Assembly (NCBI RefSeq): GCF_040183065.1
Contig: NC_091121.1
Location: 65,814,287 to 65,878,286, forward strand
DNA length: 64,000 nucleotides
Direction of reading: 5' to 3'
DNA from: Periplaneta americana
Lineage: Eukaryota; Arthropoda; Insecta; Blattodea; Blattidae
Shown here piece after piece: positions 43,083 through 54,958 of the stretch. The position numbers were made by a program, and so were the translations under genes. Each line of letters starts with the position of its first letter. Position 1 is the first letter of the stretch. The notes beneath the pieces are model-generated. The model was given only the letters and a program-made list of their open reading frames with translations, was not told the DNA's origin and searched no databases.

Positions 43083-43838
43083 CAGAATGTTCCAGAAACA
43101 AGCGACATAACTTCAATAATGTGTTCCTCGTAGGCTATATAAACAATGAAAATAGTTTATATGTACATAGGTCCTGAAATGCACAACACGTGCTAACCGT
43201 AATGCCTTTATCTACCACAGGTGGTATCACACTTAGTTCTTCACACTACCCCAGAGGAGATCTTCAAAATGTCCGTCTCTTGCCTCAATACAAATACCAC
43301 ATTGTATTGAACAGTATTTTATGTTGCAAGAAATAACCTGTGGGCGATAAGGACTTTGCGGTTAGCACGTGTCGTTAAAGTCCCGGGCCGTGGCGTCGTG
43401 GTCTAAGGCATCCTGCCTAAGACTCGCGTTACGGAATGCGCGCTGTTTCGAGTCCTCATGGGAGAAGAAATTTTCTCCCAGTGTATGGGACAGGTGCCCA
43501 CCCAGCATCGTGATGCACTTGGGGAGGAACTATAGGTAGCGAAATCCAGTTGCGAAAGCCATCTATAACGACTGGGGGGCTCATCGTACTAACCACACGA
43601 TACCTCCATTCTGGTTGGATGATCGTCCTCCTATGCTTCGGCATGTGGACGTGAGGCCAGCAGCCGGCTGGTCTGTCTGGGCCCTTCATGCGCTGTAGCG
43701 CCACGGATTATTATTATTTATTATTGCGTGTTGTGAAAGCCAAGAATTTCCGTATCTCTGTACATATAAACTATTTTCATTGTTTGCGTATGGAGAACAC
43801 TCGCCTGAAGTTATGTCGCTTAATTTTGGGACACTCTG
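43083..43838. mobile_element. Tc1/mariner-type MITE carrying a nested SINE
   Basis: Left end CAGAATGTTCCAGAAACAAG and right complement CAGAGTGTCCCAAAATTAAG, both continuing CGACATAACTTCA and later AACAATGAAAATAGTTTATA, form long terminal repeats with TA on both outer sides (43081-43082, 43839-43840). A second internal inverted pair, ACACGTGCTAACCG and CGGTTAGCACGTGT, is near 43184 and 43360. A SINE fills 43381-43726. No transposase. Confidence 0.8.
43381..43726 (+). mobile_element. SINE with class II tRNA-like head, family D
   Basis: GCCGTGGCGTCGTGGTCTAA, GGCATCCTGCCTAAGACTCG, an extra-arm-like stretch and TTTCGAGTCCTCATGGG resemble a Leu/Ser-type tRNA with a long variable arm. The 3' end is ATTATTATTTATTATT. 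Flanks CGTGTCGTTAAAG (43368-43380) and CGTGTTGTGAAAG (43727-43739) are an 11/13 target-site duplication. Inserted into the MITE. Confidence 0.8.
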
Positions 43839-43986
43839 TATGTAATGGTTAATGTAGCAATAGACGCAATAAAGATTTTAAACTGCTGGTATAAACAATT
43901 ACCCAACTCTGCATGCCAGTGGTCTCGTCAACTGGATGGCCTTCGATTGAAACCACGACCATCTCCAGATTAACCGATAGAACATA

Positions 43987-44237
43987 TGAGGGACTCACAA
44001 CCAGAGTGGACCAAGTCCACCAGTGATCAGTTTGTGGATTAATACAATCTCAGATGAAGAAAACTTAGATTTATTCATTGCCATAACAAACAAAGTCCAT
44101 AACTCATTTGTTACTCCACAGAGGGCAGCATTTCCTATGGAAGGTGAAGGTTGCTAAGCGTGAGCCAGGAATTTTAAGACTCAATATCTCAGAACTATTC
44201 CAGATGGACTTGGTCCACTCTGGTTGTGAACCCCTCA
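43987..44237 (-). mobile_element. MITE, TGAGGGGTTCACAACC family, uninterrupted copy
   Basis: 251 bp with inverted ends TGAGGGACTCACAACCAGAG and the complement TGAGGGGTTCACAACCAGAG, flanked by TA at 43985-43986 and 44238-44239. It is the reverse-oriented relative of 2388-3168 and supplies its empty site (GGTTGCTAAGCGTGAGCC near 44150). Confidence 0.88.
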
Positions 44238-44951
44238 TATATGTCGACCAGCACCGGGAACAAATCAGTATGCCAGCGTTCTCGTCAACTGGGGTGCTTC
44301 TACTGGCGCCGGTACATGGCCGTGAGCTTGTCATATAGGGTGTTAATGAACAATGTCACAATGTTTTCACTGAGTAAAGAGGGGTCATAGACAAGCAACT
44401 TGAGATGTGGAACCCATGGTTTCAAATTTCCATGTTATGGTATAAAATTTCCAAAGATTATTTATTAATGCTACTGACTTCTACCATTTGAAATTATACG
44501 AAACAATAGACGAAGTTGTTTTCGGTGATGTCAGTCACTAATAATGCATTATATCTTTAATAAAAGAGTTACATTTGAATCTGGTGCACTTCTGTAACGA
44601 TTTAACACAGTAGACATAGTATTAGAGTTGAGTGAAATAAAGTATCTTGTTCGAGTCTCGTTACTGACTTGTATTAGAATTCGTGATGACAATAACTATG
44701 GGCATTCAGACGTGTTTTTTTCCACATTTTTAACATATAGTTTTTGTTTTTGTGTTTGCTCTCTAGAAATGTCGAAGATATCTACATGAAATTTTTCATG
44801 TAAATTTAGCATAACAGAGTTCATAAATACTGAAAAGAACATTGAAATTGATTAAATTGTTTATTCACAATACAAATCTCAATTCTGGATAAAAATTTAG
44901 AAAACGAAAACAACATTGCATTGAAGTACAAATATCCATATATTAATCACA
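44238..44951. other. No recognisable feature
   Basis: Unassigned sequence with short open frames only. Confidence 0.4.
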
Positions 44952-45085
44952 TTGGACCGTAAGGTGAATGCCAGGTAATCTATGGCGAATCCTCCGCCTC
45001 ATCTCGCCAAATACCATCTCGCTATCACCACTCTCATCGACGCTAAATAACCTCGTAGTTGATACAGCGTCGTTAAATAACAAAC
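44952..45085 (+). mobile_element. SINE family B, 3' part
   Basis: CCGTAAGGTGAATGCCAGGT, AATCTATGGCGAATCCTCCG, CTCATCTCGCCAAATACC, and a tail GACGCTAAATAACCTCGTAG then TTGATACAGCGTCGTTAAAT. 5' truncated: the tRNA head is missing. The tail matches that of family A. Confidence 0.8.
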
Positions 45086-45228
45086 TGAAATAAAAAAAAT
45101 TAATCACATTGAAGAATTTCTCACTTCCTTGTATTAATAATGAGGAGAAAATTATTTTATGCCGAAAAATTACTGATATTTAGATCGTTTTACATGAAAA
45201 ATTAATTAATTAAATTTTATAATTATGA

Positions 45229-45478
45229 ATTCTGTGGTGTTCGGGTAAAGAGGAGTAAGTCATTCTTTTTTTTTTTGTATAGATGGAATTCTGTTTTCCA
45301 GATGAACACACAAGTTAAATTATACAAGCGGGTGTGCAAAAATCAAAAGAATACTAGCATTTGGTGTGTTTTATTTGTGTACAAAAATATTTATAATAAG
45401 GGTTCGAAGTTTAATTTTCATTTATTTAGAAACTCATTTTTATGACTTATCTCCCTTTAACCAAACAGCACAGAATTA
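45229..45478. mobile_element. MITE, ATTCTGTGGTGTTCGGG family
   Basis: Left ATTCTGTGGTGTTCGGGTAA continues with AGAGGAGTAAGTCA; right complement ATTCTGTGCTGTTTGGTTAA continues with AGGGAGATAAGTCA. AT-rich non-coding interior. Related to 21050-21284. Confidence 0.7.
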
Positions 45479-47639
45479 ATAAAAGTAATCATTTTAATCT
45501 GGAGTACAAATTTTGAACCTACATTATATGAAACTGGCAAAAAAAATGAAGAATCCATCATTCTCAAGTGTCATGCAAATTTTAATTTCAATAAATTTTT
45601 GAGATATTGGTACTTTAATGTAATGTTATTTTAATTTTTCATACATTTTATCCAGAATTAAGATTTTTTATGAAAAACTATTTAATCAATTTCATTGCAC
45701 TTTTAATTTTTAATCACTCTACTATGTTAAATATACATGAAAAATTTCATGCAAATATCTTTGATATTTCCAGACAAAAAGAAATAAATAAAAAGTATAT
45801 TTATGTTGAAAATGTAGAAAACTCACGTCAGATTGCCTTTAAATACAATTCGTAATGCACTACGTGTGCTTTTGCTTGTGAATTTTTCAAATAAACTACA
45901 GAGTGTAGCTATATTTTAAGGAAATAATCTTCTTTGTACGGAACAGACCCAAAAATTCCGTAAACAAAGTTTACAGTGAAAGGAAAATTTAATTACATTG
46001 CTGGAACTGGCAATTTGCAGCATCTGTTACAGCACAACCTCTTGCTTCTCCGTAAATAAGTCCCATGTCGGTAAGTTCAGCAAAAGTGCAACTAATTTCC
46101 ATTTTTGTAACGTCAAATTTATTTAGAGTAGTTTTAATATCTATAAGTAACAAAACCATCACTTGCTACATTAATTGACAATAGATAGCTCAAAACACAG
46201 GAGAAAATTGGAAAATTCTGTTGATGATTTATTAACAGTGAGGTTACTCTCGATCACTAAGAAGATGTGAAGTCATTCTAATACAAATTGTAACCTTATT
46301 TCTCTTTACAATTTAATTTAATTTTCGTGATCATGGTTTTCCTTTCCCAAAATACCCACCTAATATCCCCCTACGCTTTGTGCGTTGTTGTCCATTAACA
46401 CCCTGTGTTGCAGTTACAATTTGGAAGTTAAAATAAAAAGAGTAAGTGGAATGAAATTTCTAAAATTGAGGGAAGTTTGAAAACCCCGACAAATTATCCG
46501 TAAATATTGAAAAATTTATTGTAGGAATTTAACTGAGCTTATCCTTGAAGAAAATGATGCAAAATAATATTTTTCAGTTGTTTACTGCACAGTCGATCAG
46601 AATTATTAATAAAATTTCGAAGAAGTGACAAGGAAACTGAAGAATCCTGAGAAAATCTTATCCATTATTTTCGCGTAGGAATTCCGTTGTGTTTGTCTTG
46701 TGAGAAGATGATAACATGCAGTTTTTCCAGCCATTTTGTGAACAGATAGTAAATAAATGGTAGAATTGTTGTAGGGAAAACATTTGAACCTCGAGGAAAC
46801 CTGCTGTAGTACACTGGTAGCTTGTCGTAAGAATACAATATTGAGTTTCTTTTCTGAGATAATTTTGCAGTGCAACTGTTTCGACTTGGTTTCTCTACAA
46901 AGTGAGTTAATGGCATTGATGTTGATAGTGACGACGTTAAGAAAGCTACGTTCTCTATTTGAAAAGATTATTTTATTAATTTCATTTTCTTTATTCTATT
47001 TTGAAGACGATGCAATGTAGTAGTTCACAGTTGATAATTATTAAAATGATGGAGTTAATGATGGGAGAAACAGGGAAAACCCCCATATAATCTCTTTCTC
47101 TACGTAAAAACTTGCACACATTATCAAAATAACTGGCTTCAGCGTGTTAAGCGAATATCCACTGCAAGAATCTATAAAGAAATCTTCAATTACAAGAACA
47201 CTTAGGCATCCCGCGAAGAAATGGCAAGAAATCTGTTGACTGTAACATTTCTTGTAGGAATATAACTTGTGAGGATGATGGTGATGACCTTATTGTAGGA
47301 GATGATATAACGTCGTATTTTCGAATTTTCTCTACGCATATGGTAAGAATAGTGAAAGATTGGAATTATGGTAGGGGAAATTGAAGACTCTAGAAAAATC
47401 TGCCCCATATGTCTATATGGAGAGTTTTTCTTAATATGAAAATGTTGCGGTTCAGCTGCTTAGATATTTTTCTGCTCAGATTAATGTTAATTAATCAGCA
47501 GAAGAGACGGAAGAACTCAGAGATAAACATGCCTCTCCTCTCCAATCTTCTTTTACTTGATCCAAGAAATGTTACGTTCCCTGCAAGTGATATATTGAGT
47601 AATTTTATATTGCTTTCTTTGTCAGAAAAATACAAGTGT
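45479..47639. other. No recognisable gene
   Basis: About 2.2 kb of AT-rich, unique-looking sequence. Short frames at 45670-45855 and on both strands near 46600-47000 have no motif. Confidence 0.4.
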
Positions 47640-47720
47640 TTATTTATTTATTTATTTATCCATCCATCCATCCATCCATCCATCCATCCATCCATCCATT
47701 TATTCATTTAACAGGCAAAG
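47640..47720 (-). repeat. (ATTT)n/(ATCC)n tract and probable LINE tail
   Basis: Four TTTA units, then about 12 CATC units, then TTTATTCATTTAACAGGCAA. The last part resembles the ATTAAATGAATAAA tail seen on the minus strand at 24578-24635, with CATC repeats expanded inside it. Confidence 0.5.
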
Positions 47721-47892
47721 CCCAATTACAATGTTCAAGATTAACAAAGTAATTTATAAAACATAAACAAGGGAAAAGAAACATACTCTTATTAAAAACT
47801 GAAACGAAATAGAAAAAAAGGGAAAGCGAAAAAAAAAAGAGATAGGAGGATAGTGGTATATAGTTCATAACGATGGCTAAAAAGTGATACCT

Positions 47893-48290
47893 CATAGATA
47901 AGATAAGATAAGATAAACTTTATTGCCAGAGGCAAATATGCATAGACATTGTCAATAAAATACAAATAAAATACTTTAATACATTAAAATTAAAATAAGT
48001 AAAAAATAAAATGCATTATGCAAGATTTCAAAAGCCCCCACGTGCATCCTCAAGTCTGTAAGGACACAAATGTATTAATTTATTTTATATACCCCCTGAA
48101 TTTAAGAGTATTGCTTGTATATTTAATATCCTTAGGCAAGGTATTGTAAATTTTAATACCAGAAACCATTTAAGTTCTGCTAATATTTGTAAGGTGGTGT
48201 ACCGGAATGCTTAAACTAGCTTTATTACGAGTATCATAAGAATTAAAGTCACTGTTTTGTTGAAAGTCAGAAATATCTGAATAAATTAAT
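47893..48290 (-). pseudogene. Non-LTR retrotransposon 3' fragment (RT C-terminus plus tail)
   Basis: The minus strand reads NSYDTRNKASLSIPVHHLTN, ISRT, a stop, then GIKIYNTLPKDIKYTSNTLK and FRGYIK. The SYDTRNK...GIKIYNxLPxxIK pattern is the conserved C-terminus of Jockey/CR1-like LINE ORF2. The 3' end is CAATAAAGTTTATC plus a (TTATC)n tail at 47896-47915. 5' truncated, with an internal stop. Confidence 0.8.
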
Positions 48291-49373
48291 ATGAATATCT
48301 ACAAATGAATTTTCAGGTAAATGAGAAAGTTATTTAAAAAAATAATTTCTCTCAAAAATAAACAAACATTTCATATATGTTTCTACTTTGTAAGATCATC
48401 TACTCGAGGATAAAATATTAGTTAACTATCCAATTTTGTGAACACAATAATGATATAGCTATTGTAAACAATAATGTACCGTAGTTAAACTAAATGATCA
48501 TTTTTCTAGATACGAGTTATCACTTCTTAGCCATGATATACGGTAAATGAGAAGATCGGAAGGAAAACTGACTTAGCTACTTCATTAATTCCTAGACATA
48601 TCTTCACTGTCATCTGTTAATTTAATATTCCTCCCGTTGATTATCAATTACGAAGAAACGGTTAAACGATACACACTAGCCGAGAAATTCGTCTCTATCT
48701 TCGTTGTCCACTAGAAAGCCCATTAAGTTCTTGGAAATTTAAACGCGGTTGCGTAGTGTTGGGATAGTGGTAAGCCCTTTCTCCGATCCACGTCACTTTA
48801 ATTGGTAAAAGGTGGGAGTTCGCCGCAGTCTGGAGGAGAACCCCGTCGCTGCAATGCTCTGGTCGACTCTGCCATTCATGTTAAAACTTTTTTCTCTCTG
48901 CTCGAAATTCAAACTAGCAATGATTCGTGAATATTCAATCTCTGGTCAGAAATGATGAGTGGAGATTTGGCAATGTTGGGCCAAAAGGAGAACAGTAGAC
49001 TGCCACATAATCGCTGTGTTCACTGTTCTGCTGGGTAAATGTAGTGACTGCCGATGCACTGCAAGTGGCGGGAAATTACAGGAAATGAATTTCAGGAGTT
49101 TCTAAGATATGAACAGTTAAACAACTACGTTATGATGTAATATTATGAAACAAACAATATGAAAGTGAAACCTAAATCAGTAAACGTGTATTGTAAACAC
49201 AATTGTATTTTATGGCGATAGTTTATTTTACATTGAGCAAAGTATGAAAGGTTCACATGCTAATTTAGCGAACGAAATTTATGTTTAATATAATCCACCA
49301 ATGTGGTGCACTCGTATGTAATTCCACATGTATAATGTAATGTAATATAACATAATATAATATAATATAATAT
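48291..49373. other. No gene recognised
   Basis: 48755-48890 has a GC-richer patch (GTTGGGATAGTGGTAAGCCC and GAGGAGAACCCCGTCGCTGC) that could be a decayed SINE, but no B box is evident. ATAAT repeats precede the SINE at 49374. Confidence 0.35.
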
Positions 49374-49616
49374 TAGTCCCTGCTGTGGAGTAACGGTTAG
49401 CATGCCTGACCTGAACGAGATGGCCCGGGTTCAAATAATATTTGGGTCAGGTTACCTGGTTGAGGTTTTTTCCGTGGCTTTTCCTCAACCCATTAAGAGT
49501 AAATACTGGGTAACTTAAGGCGCTGGACCCCGGACTCATTTTGTGGCATTATCACCTTCATATCATTCAGACGTTAGATAACCATAGCAAATGATACAGC
49601 GTCGTAAAATAAAACA
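49374..49616 (+). mobile_element. tRNA-derived SINE, family A, diverged
   Basis: CCCTGCTGTGGAGTAACGGT, TTACCTGGTTGAGGTTTTTT, GCGCTGGACCCCGGACTCAT and a tail with GACGTTAGATAACC...ACAGCGTCGTAAAATAA. The B box is disrupted (GGTTCAAATAAT). It lies in AT-rich repeats, so the duplication cannot be told apart. Confidence 0.8.
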
Positions 49617-49629
49617 TTATATATAATAT

Positions 49630-49865
49630 GAGCGTGTGGTAGTTTCACCGTTAAGGCGTAATGTTCCAAGCTGGAAGTTTGCGGGTTCGATTCCGAATGG
49701 GGTCATGGATTTCCTCCATTAATCTAATCCTTTCGGCCGCACTATGGTTCTGGATTTTACTCAGCCTCCGACAGAGATAAGTACCAGGAGTATTTGCTTT
49801 GGAGTAAAGACGACGGGCATGTCGCACTGACATTCCACCTGCCATTAATGCCGATTGTTTGTATA
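49630..49865 (+). mobile_element. tRNA-derived SINE, family E
   Basis: GAGCGTGTGGTAGTTTCACC (A-box region) and GCGGGTTCGATTCCGAATGG (B box), then a body with GGCCGCACTATGGTTCTGGA, TACTCAGCCTCCGACAGAGA and CATGTCGCACTGACATTCC. A 64-aa open frame on the minus strand is a by-product. Confidence 0.65.
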
Positions 49866-50219
49866 ATTGTAAACCTTAACCTACCACTACTGCAATATAT
49901 GATGTTATATGATATATGATATACTATAATATGGCAATATGGTGTAATATGATATGATATGATATATGATATGATATGATATGATATGATATGATATGAT
50001 ATGATATGATATGATATGATATATGATATGATATGATATGATATGATATGATATGATATGATATGATATGATATATGATATGATATGATATGATATGATA
50101 TGATATGATATGATATGATATGATATGATATGATATGATATGATATGATATGATATGATATGATATGATATGATATGATATGATATGATATGATATGATA
50201 TGATATATGATATGATATA

Positions 50220-50432
50220 CACTACCGGTCAAAAGTTTTCGATCACCTATCACAACTATGGATTTGTGATCAAAACAGGGATTTCGTTTTGAATATTCTA
50301 TCATATTGCCATAATGCTAGAGAGAGAAAATATTTATTTTGTTGGTCTATTTAGTTTTTCCGATGTGTTTGTACATTTAAATAAAATGTATAGTTGTTTT
50401 CATAGCTGATCGAAAACTTTTGACCGGTAATG
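50220..50432. mobile_element. Tc1/mariner-type MITE in the GATAT satellite
   Basis: 213 bp with inverted ends CACTACCGGTCAAAAGTTTT (left) and complement CATTACCGGTCAAAAGTTTT (right), both continuing CGATCA, flanked by TA at 50218-50219 and 50433-50434. ACCGGTCAAAAGTTT-type termini are typical of Tc1-like elements. Non-coding. Confidence 0.88.
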
Positions 50433-50805
50433 TATGATATGATATGATATGATATGATATGATATGATATGATATGATATGATATGATATGATATGATAT
50501 GATATGATATATGATATGATATGATTTATGATATGATTTATGATATGATTTATGATAAGATTTATGATATGATATATGGTATGATTTATGATATGATATG
50601 ATATGATATGATATGATATGATATGATATGATATGATATGATATGATATGATATGATATGATATGATATATGATATGATATGATATGATATGATATGATA
50701 TATGAAGTCATATACATATGATATGATATGATATATGATATGATATGATATGATATGATATGATATGATATGATATGATATGATATGATATGATATGATA
50801 TGATG

Positions 50806-51043
50806 TGTAGTTACAAAATCAGATACATCACTTTTTTAGAAAATGAGTTAATGCTATATTTCATATATTCATATGATTCTACAACTGCTATAGCACTATT
50901 ATGCTCCAAAGCCAGATACATCACATGGATTTGTATGATGAAAGAATAGTATTGGTTGCAAATCCTTGATTCCTTCCAAACGTTTCTCCTTCATACTGAA
51001 AAATTATGTTTTAGTGATGTATCTGATTTAGCAAACTAAACAC
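50806..51043. mobile_element. Second inverted-repeat element in the GATAT satellite
   Basis: Left TGTGTAGTTACAAAATCAGA continues with TACATCACT; right complement TGTTTAGTTTGCTAAATCAG continues with ATACATCACT. An extra internal CAGATACATCAC lies near 50913. About 238 bp, non-coding; duplication not resolvable in the satellite. Confidence 0.7.
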
Positions 51044-51155
51044 CTCATATGATATATGATATGGTATGATGATATATGATATGATATGATATGATATGAT
51101 ATGATATGATATGATATGATATGATATGATATGATATGATATGATATGATATGAT

Positions 51156-51765
51156 GTAGTGTGTAGTTAGTGTGGTGTAGTGTAATATAGTTTAATATAA
51201 ATACGATATAATAATAAATTAACGAATTCACAAAACATTTTTTTAAACATGACCCTTCTGTCACATGAGTAAGATCATTAAACAAATTGAGTTTATGTGC
51301 TGGCCTATTTGATATTTTTGAAACAGCGTTTCATAAAGTTGTGTTCGTGAAAATGGCTTTAATATTTCAAACTCGGATTGTCTGAGACAATGTATTTTGC
51401 ATGTGGGAGAAGTTATTTCATATTGAATCGCATCACTTAATTCTGTATTTCATCTGAAACTTTAGCAATGTAACATCTGCTGTGACGGGAGGTCTTCCCG
51501 ACTCCGTTGCATCTCTAAATGAACCAGTTTCTTAAAAGTTCTAGGCGGAGTTCTTCAACAACTTTCCTACAGTTTCGTGCCCGCATGGCTTAGAATTTGT
51601 CTGTGCAGTTTGAGTTCTTTACAGAAGATTGTAGCAAAATTTGAAGACACAGGAATTTATAGAACACCATTCCAAGAGGATTAAATTAATACCAAGTCTA
51701 AGGAAGTGTTTTTACAAACAAGACGGCTACTACAGCAATTTAATATTTATATTATTTATTCTTTA
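51156..51765. other. No recognisable feature
   Basis: Unassigned; a GTGTAG/GTGTAA-rich edge follows the satellite. Confidence 0.4.
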
Positions 51766-52025
51766 GGCCCGGGGTTCGATCCCAGGTGGTGGCAGGATTT
51801 TTTCTTTGCCAAACTTTCAGAACGGCCCGAGGTTCACTCAGCCTCCTATAAAATTGAGTACCGAGTTGTTTCCGGGGGTAAAAGGCGGTCAGAGCGTAGT
51901 GTCGACCACACCACCTCATTTTAGTGTCAAGGTCATGGAAAGCATGGGGCTCTACCTCCATGCCCCCCCCAAATGCCTTCATGGCATGTTACGGGGATAC
52001 CTTTACCTTTACCTTTTATTATTTA
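51766..52025 (+). mobile_element. SINE family F, head-truncated
   Basis: Starts at GGCCCGGGGTTCGATCCCAG (B box), then GGTTCACTCAGCCTCC, GTAAAAGGCGGTCAGAGCG, GACCACACCACCTCATTT, GGCTCTACCTCCATGCCCC and an end with CCTTTACCTTT and TTATT repeats. The A-box half of the tRNA-like head is missing. Confidence 0.65.
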
Positions 52026-54203
52026 TTATTTATTCTTTCTTTTAATGAATAGTGTCCGTATTTTCAATATTTTATAAGAATTATTGAAATTATCAGTAAT
52101 TTAAACTATTTCTTATTCCTTTAAAACATTTAATTCAGTTTCTAGCCTTTATATTTATTTATATAATTTACTAAGCTGACTGTAATCAATATTCCTATAC
52201 TGTTGGTTATGAACTACATTTAGCTGATTTTATATTTTTTTAAATCAAAAGAACTATTTTGTCTAGGCCTGTTTATTTATGATTTTATATGTTTCGTCTT
52301 TAAGACTTCATTCCTTCATGAATCTGATGTTGTCGTACATCCATTAGATTACACAATTTACACACATCATTTGAAATTCATGATTTGCACGAGGAGACGC
52401 ACTACTTCATGCGGCCATGCTATTTTCGCTCCAATTTACAGCCAACTTCAGTTATAAAAAAAGTTAATCTGCAGGGACAGTATAATAATTGGTCAGGCCC
52501 AAATCCCCATCTATCCGACAAAAGAAAAAACCTAAAATATCTATCATATTCAGTGTCAGTGACGACAAAAATTGAATACTTATAATAATTTAGATAAATT
52601 GTAAAACATACCGCGGTTCACAGTAAACGTTGAAATTGATACAACTTTACGTCAAAGTATATCACTTACATTAATATAACTTTAAAACTTATTGCTTTTA
52701 TTATGGATTTATTAATTATTGCTTTTAATCAATAAATATACACAGAGGAAGCCCAGTTCCAAGTTACCGTTAAATAACGTTATGTATCGAATTTGTGTAC
52801 AGGGTGTAACAGAACCTAACCGGCAAGCTTTGAAGAATGAGAGATCATATAGTATCATTTTTGTTAGGGAAATATACTCGATAAAACGTCCTTAAGGAGC
52901 TACGCGTTCGAAAAATCAGGTCTCCGGTAACATTTTTACAGAAATGAAATTTAATTTTCCATACATATTCTGGCAATTTACAACAGCTGTTAAATTGCAT
53001 GCCCTCTACAGTATCTCACTACATTTTTAAAACTTTTCAGCATTCATCATCCAACTCTGTCAAGCATGATAGGGTTGTGTTGGATTTGTTGAGTGATAAT
53101 ACGCACTGAAGATGCACCACGCAGACAAATCACAAAGTACAGCAGTGTAACAGAGACATAAGGACTTAAGGCACACACTTGCATAACTTATGAAGGAAAT
53201 GTCATCAAGCATATGTTCCTGGACAAAAAATGATCCTCTCTGCGTGACCTGTCATTCCTCTTCAAAGTTGTTCGGTGAAGACTGTCACATCCTGTATGCA
53301 CGACTTTTAAAAATATGCAGTATATTCGCGCATGTATTTGACATACTGTACTTCTTCGTCGACATATCTTGCCTGTAGATGACGTCACAGCGGACTACGT
53401 AAGTCTTCTTCAATATAACAAAACTATTAACAAATTGCACCAAAACTCTTAAACCACAAAAGCTAGTCAAAATCTGAACACAGATTTAAAAAGCTCGTGT
53501 TCATTTACATATTTTATTCGCAATATTAATTATGAAACTTTCGTATTTTAGAGGTGGCAAATGATTGAAGATGAGGAGTGAGTAAAAATTGTTGTATGTT
53601 TTCATTAACTATGTAACAATGCGTAAAATATTCATTCTGGAATAAAGGAAATTATATAGATAGACAGAAAGCTTTATTTACTCTTTAATTTACATAATAT
53701 CCCCCTATCTGTGTTATCTATCTTTTTAACGATGTTACGCACCAACGCGACTTACATTTTGTCTCTAGCGCAGGCTCATGGATAAACGTTATTGAACGTT
53801 AAAAAAGTAAAAAAAAGAACGTGAATGCTTGTTAGCAAGTGGAAGTGGATGTAGTAAACAGTGGGGATGGAGGCACACTGCGAGGGAAGGAAAGCTTTAA
53901 GCTACCATACTGTGAATCGAGAAGTAATCTATAGGCTAGTTAAGATCTACAGTATATAAAAACTAAAAATGAGAGAGGAAGGAAATGAAGACGATGTTAT
54001 TCTAGAATGAGGGAATGTTGTAAAGTTACGTCTGATAACTGGGGGTTCAAATTCCGAGCAAGTTTATGCTGGGATGACAGGCAAAATGTACAACTTCTTT
54101 GTATTTGCTATGAACGCAGGAAGAATCAACCTGGTGAGTAAATTAATATGCTCTCTCAATTTACTTTGCTACCACCCTTTTAACACGTATATATGATATT
54201 ATA
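52026..54203. other. No gene; one possible transposon end
   Basis: ACAGGGTGTAACAGAACC at 52799 looks like a Tc1/mariner terminus, but I found no partner. The rest is AT-rich and unrecognised. Confidence 0.4.
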
Positions 54204-54958
54204 CAGGGTAATTCACGAAGATTTACCGCCACTTATGGAGCTTTTTTCCGAAGACATTCTGATCAAAAAATTTAATATAAACATGTGTCCTAATCCCAAT
54301 ATTTTCAGAGTTACATTAGTTTGAAGTTGTTTTGTAAAATTATTCTTTAGTTTTAAGGGTAAAATAATATTAAATATAACTATAATAATAATAATAATAC
54401 AACTATTTAGGAGTATCATTTCTTTAATTAGCTAGTATACTGAAGCTAAAAAATGTTTTGTGAATTCCATAGTCCCTTCGTGCAGAATATTTTTTTCGGT
54501 TTTCAACTACAAAATTACATTCTTCTTGCAACAATTCTTAAAAATCACGTCACTCTTGTAAATTCTTAAAGACTGTACATTAGGATGCATAATTAAAGTG
54601 TAAAGAATCAAGTTCCTAAAGTCGTGTGATTTGTAGCAATTTTTGTGATAAGTTCATAAGAATAATGTAATTTTTAGCTAAAATTGAAAAATAAAATCTG
54701 TACAAAGCAATTAACAACACATTTTTAGCTTCAGAACACCAGCCAGCTAAAGAAATGATACTTCTGAATAGTTCATTATCTATTTGTAATATTCTTTTAC
54801 CCTTAAAACTAAAGAAAAAGGTATTTTACTTACAACTTCAAATTAATGTAACTCTGAAAATATTGAGATTAGGACACATGTTTATATGACATTTTTTGCT
54901 TAGAATGTCTTCGGAAATAAGCTCCGTAAGTGGCGGTAAATCCTCGTGAATCACTCTG
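54204..54958. mobile_element. MITE with ~170-bp inverted arms
   Basis: Left CAGGGTAATTCACGAAGATT and right complement CAGAGTGATTCACGAGGATT, both continuing TACCGCCACTTA-Y-GGAGC and later ACATGTGTCCTAATC and TTTTCAGAGTTACATTA, flanked by TA at 54202-54203 and 54959-54960. 755 bp with no ORF; the loop includes AATAAT repeats near 54383. Confidence 0.85.

Larger units (their letters stand above)
49895..51155. repeat. (GATAT)n pentanucleotide satellite in three blocks
   Basis: Near-perfect ATGAT/GATAT repeats at about 49949-50217, 50433-50800 and 51050-51155, with occasional 7-bp (GATATAT) variants. The blocks are separated by two inverted-repeat elements. Frames encoding YHIIS repeats on the minus strand are artefacts. 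Confidence 0.95.

Noticed and set aside
49905-50304. Open frames encoding YHIIS repeats
   Set aside because: Translation of the GATAT pentanucleotide satellite.
52799-53160. A complete transposon starting ACAGGGTGTAACAG
   Set aside because: No inverted partner or duplication found within several kilobases.
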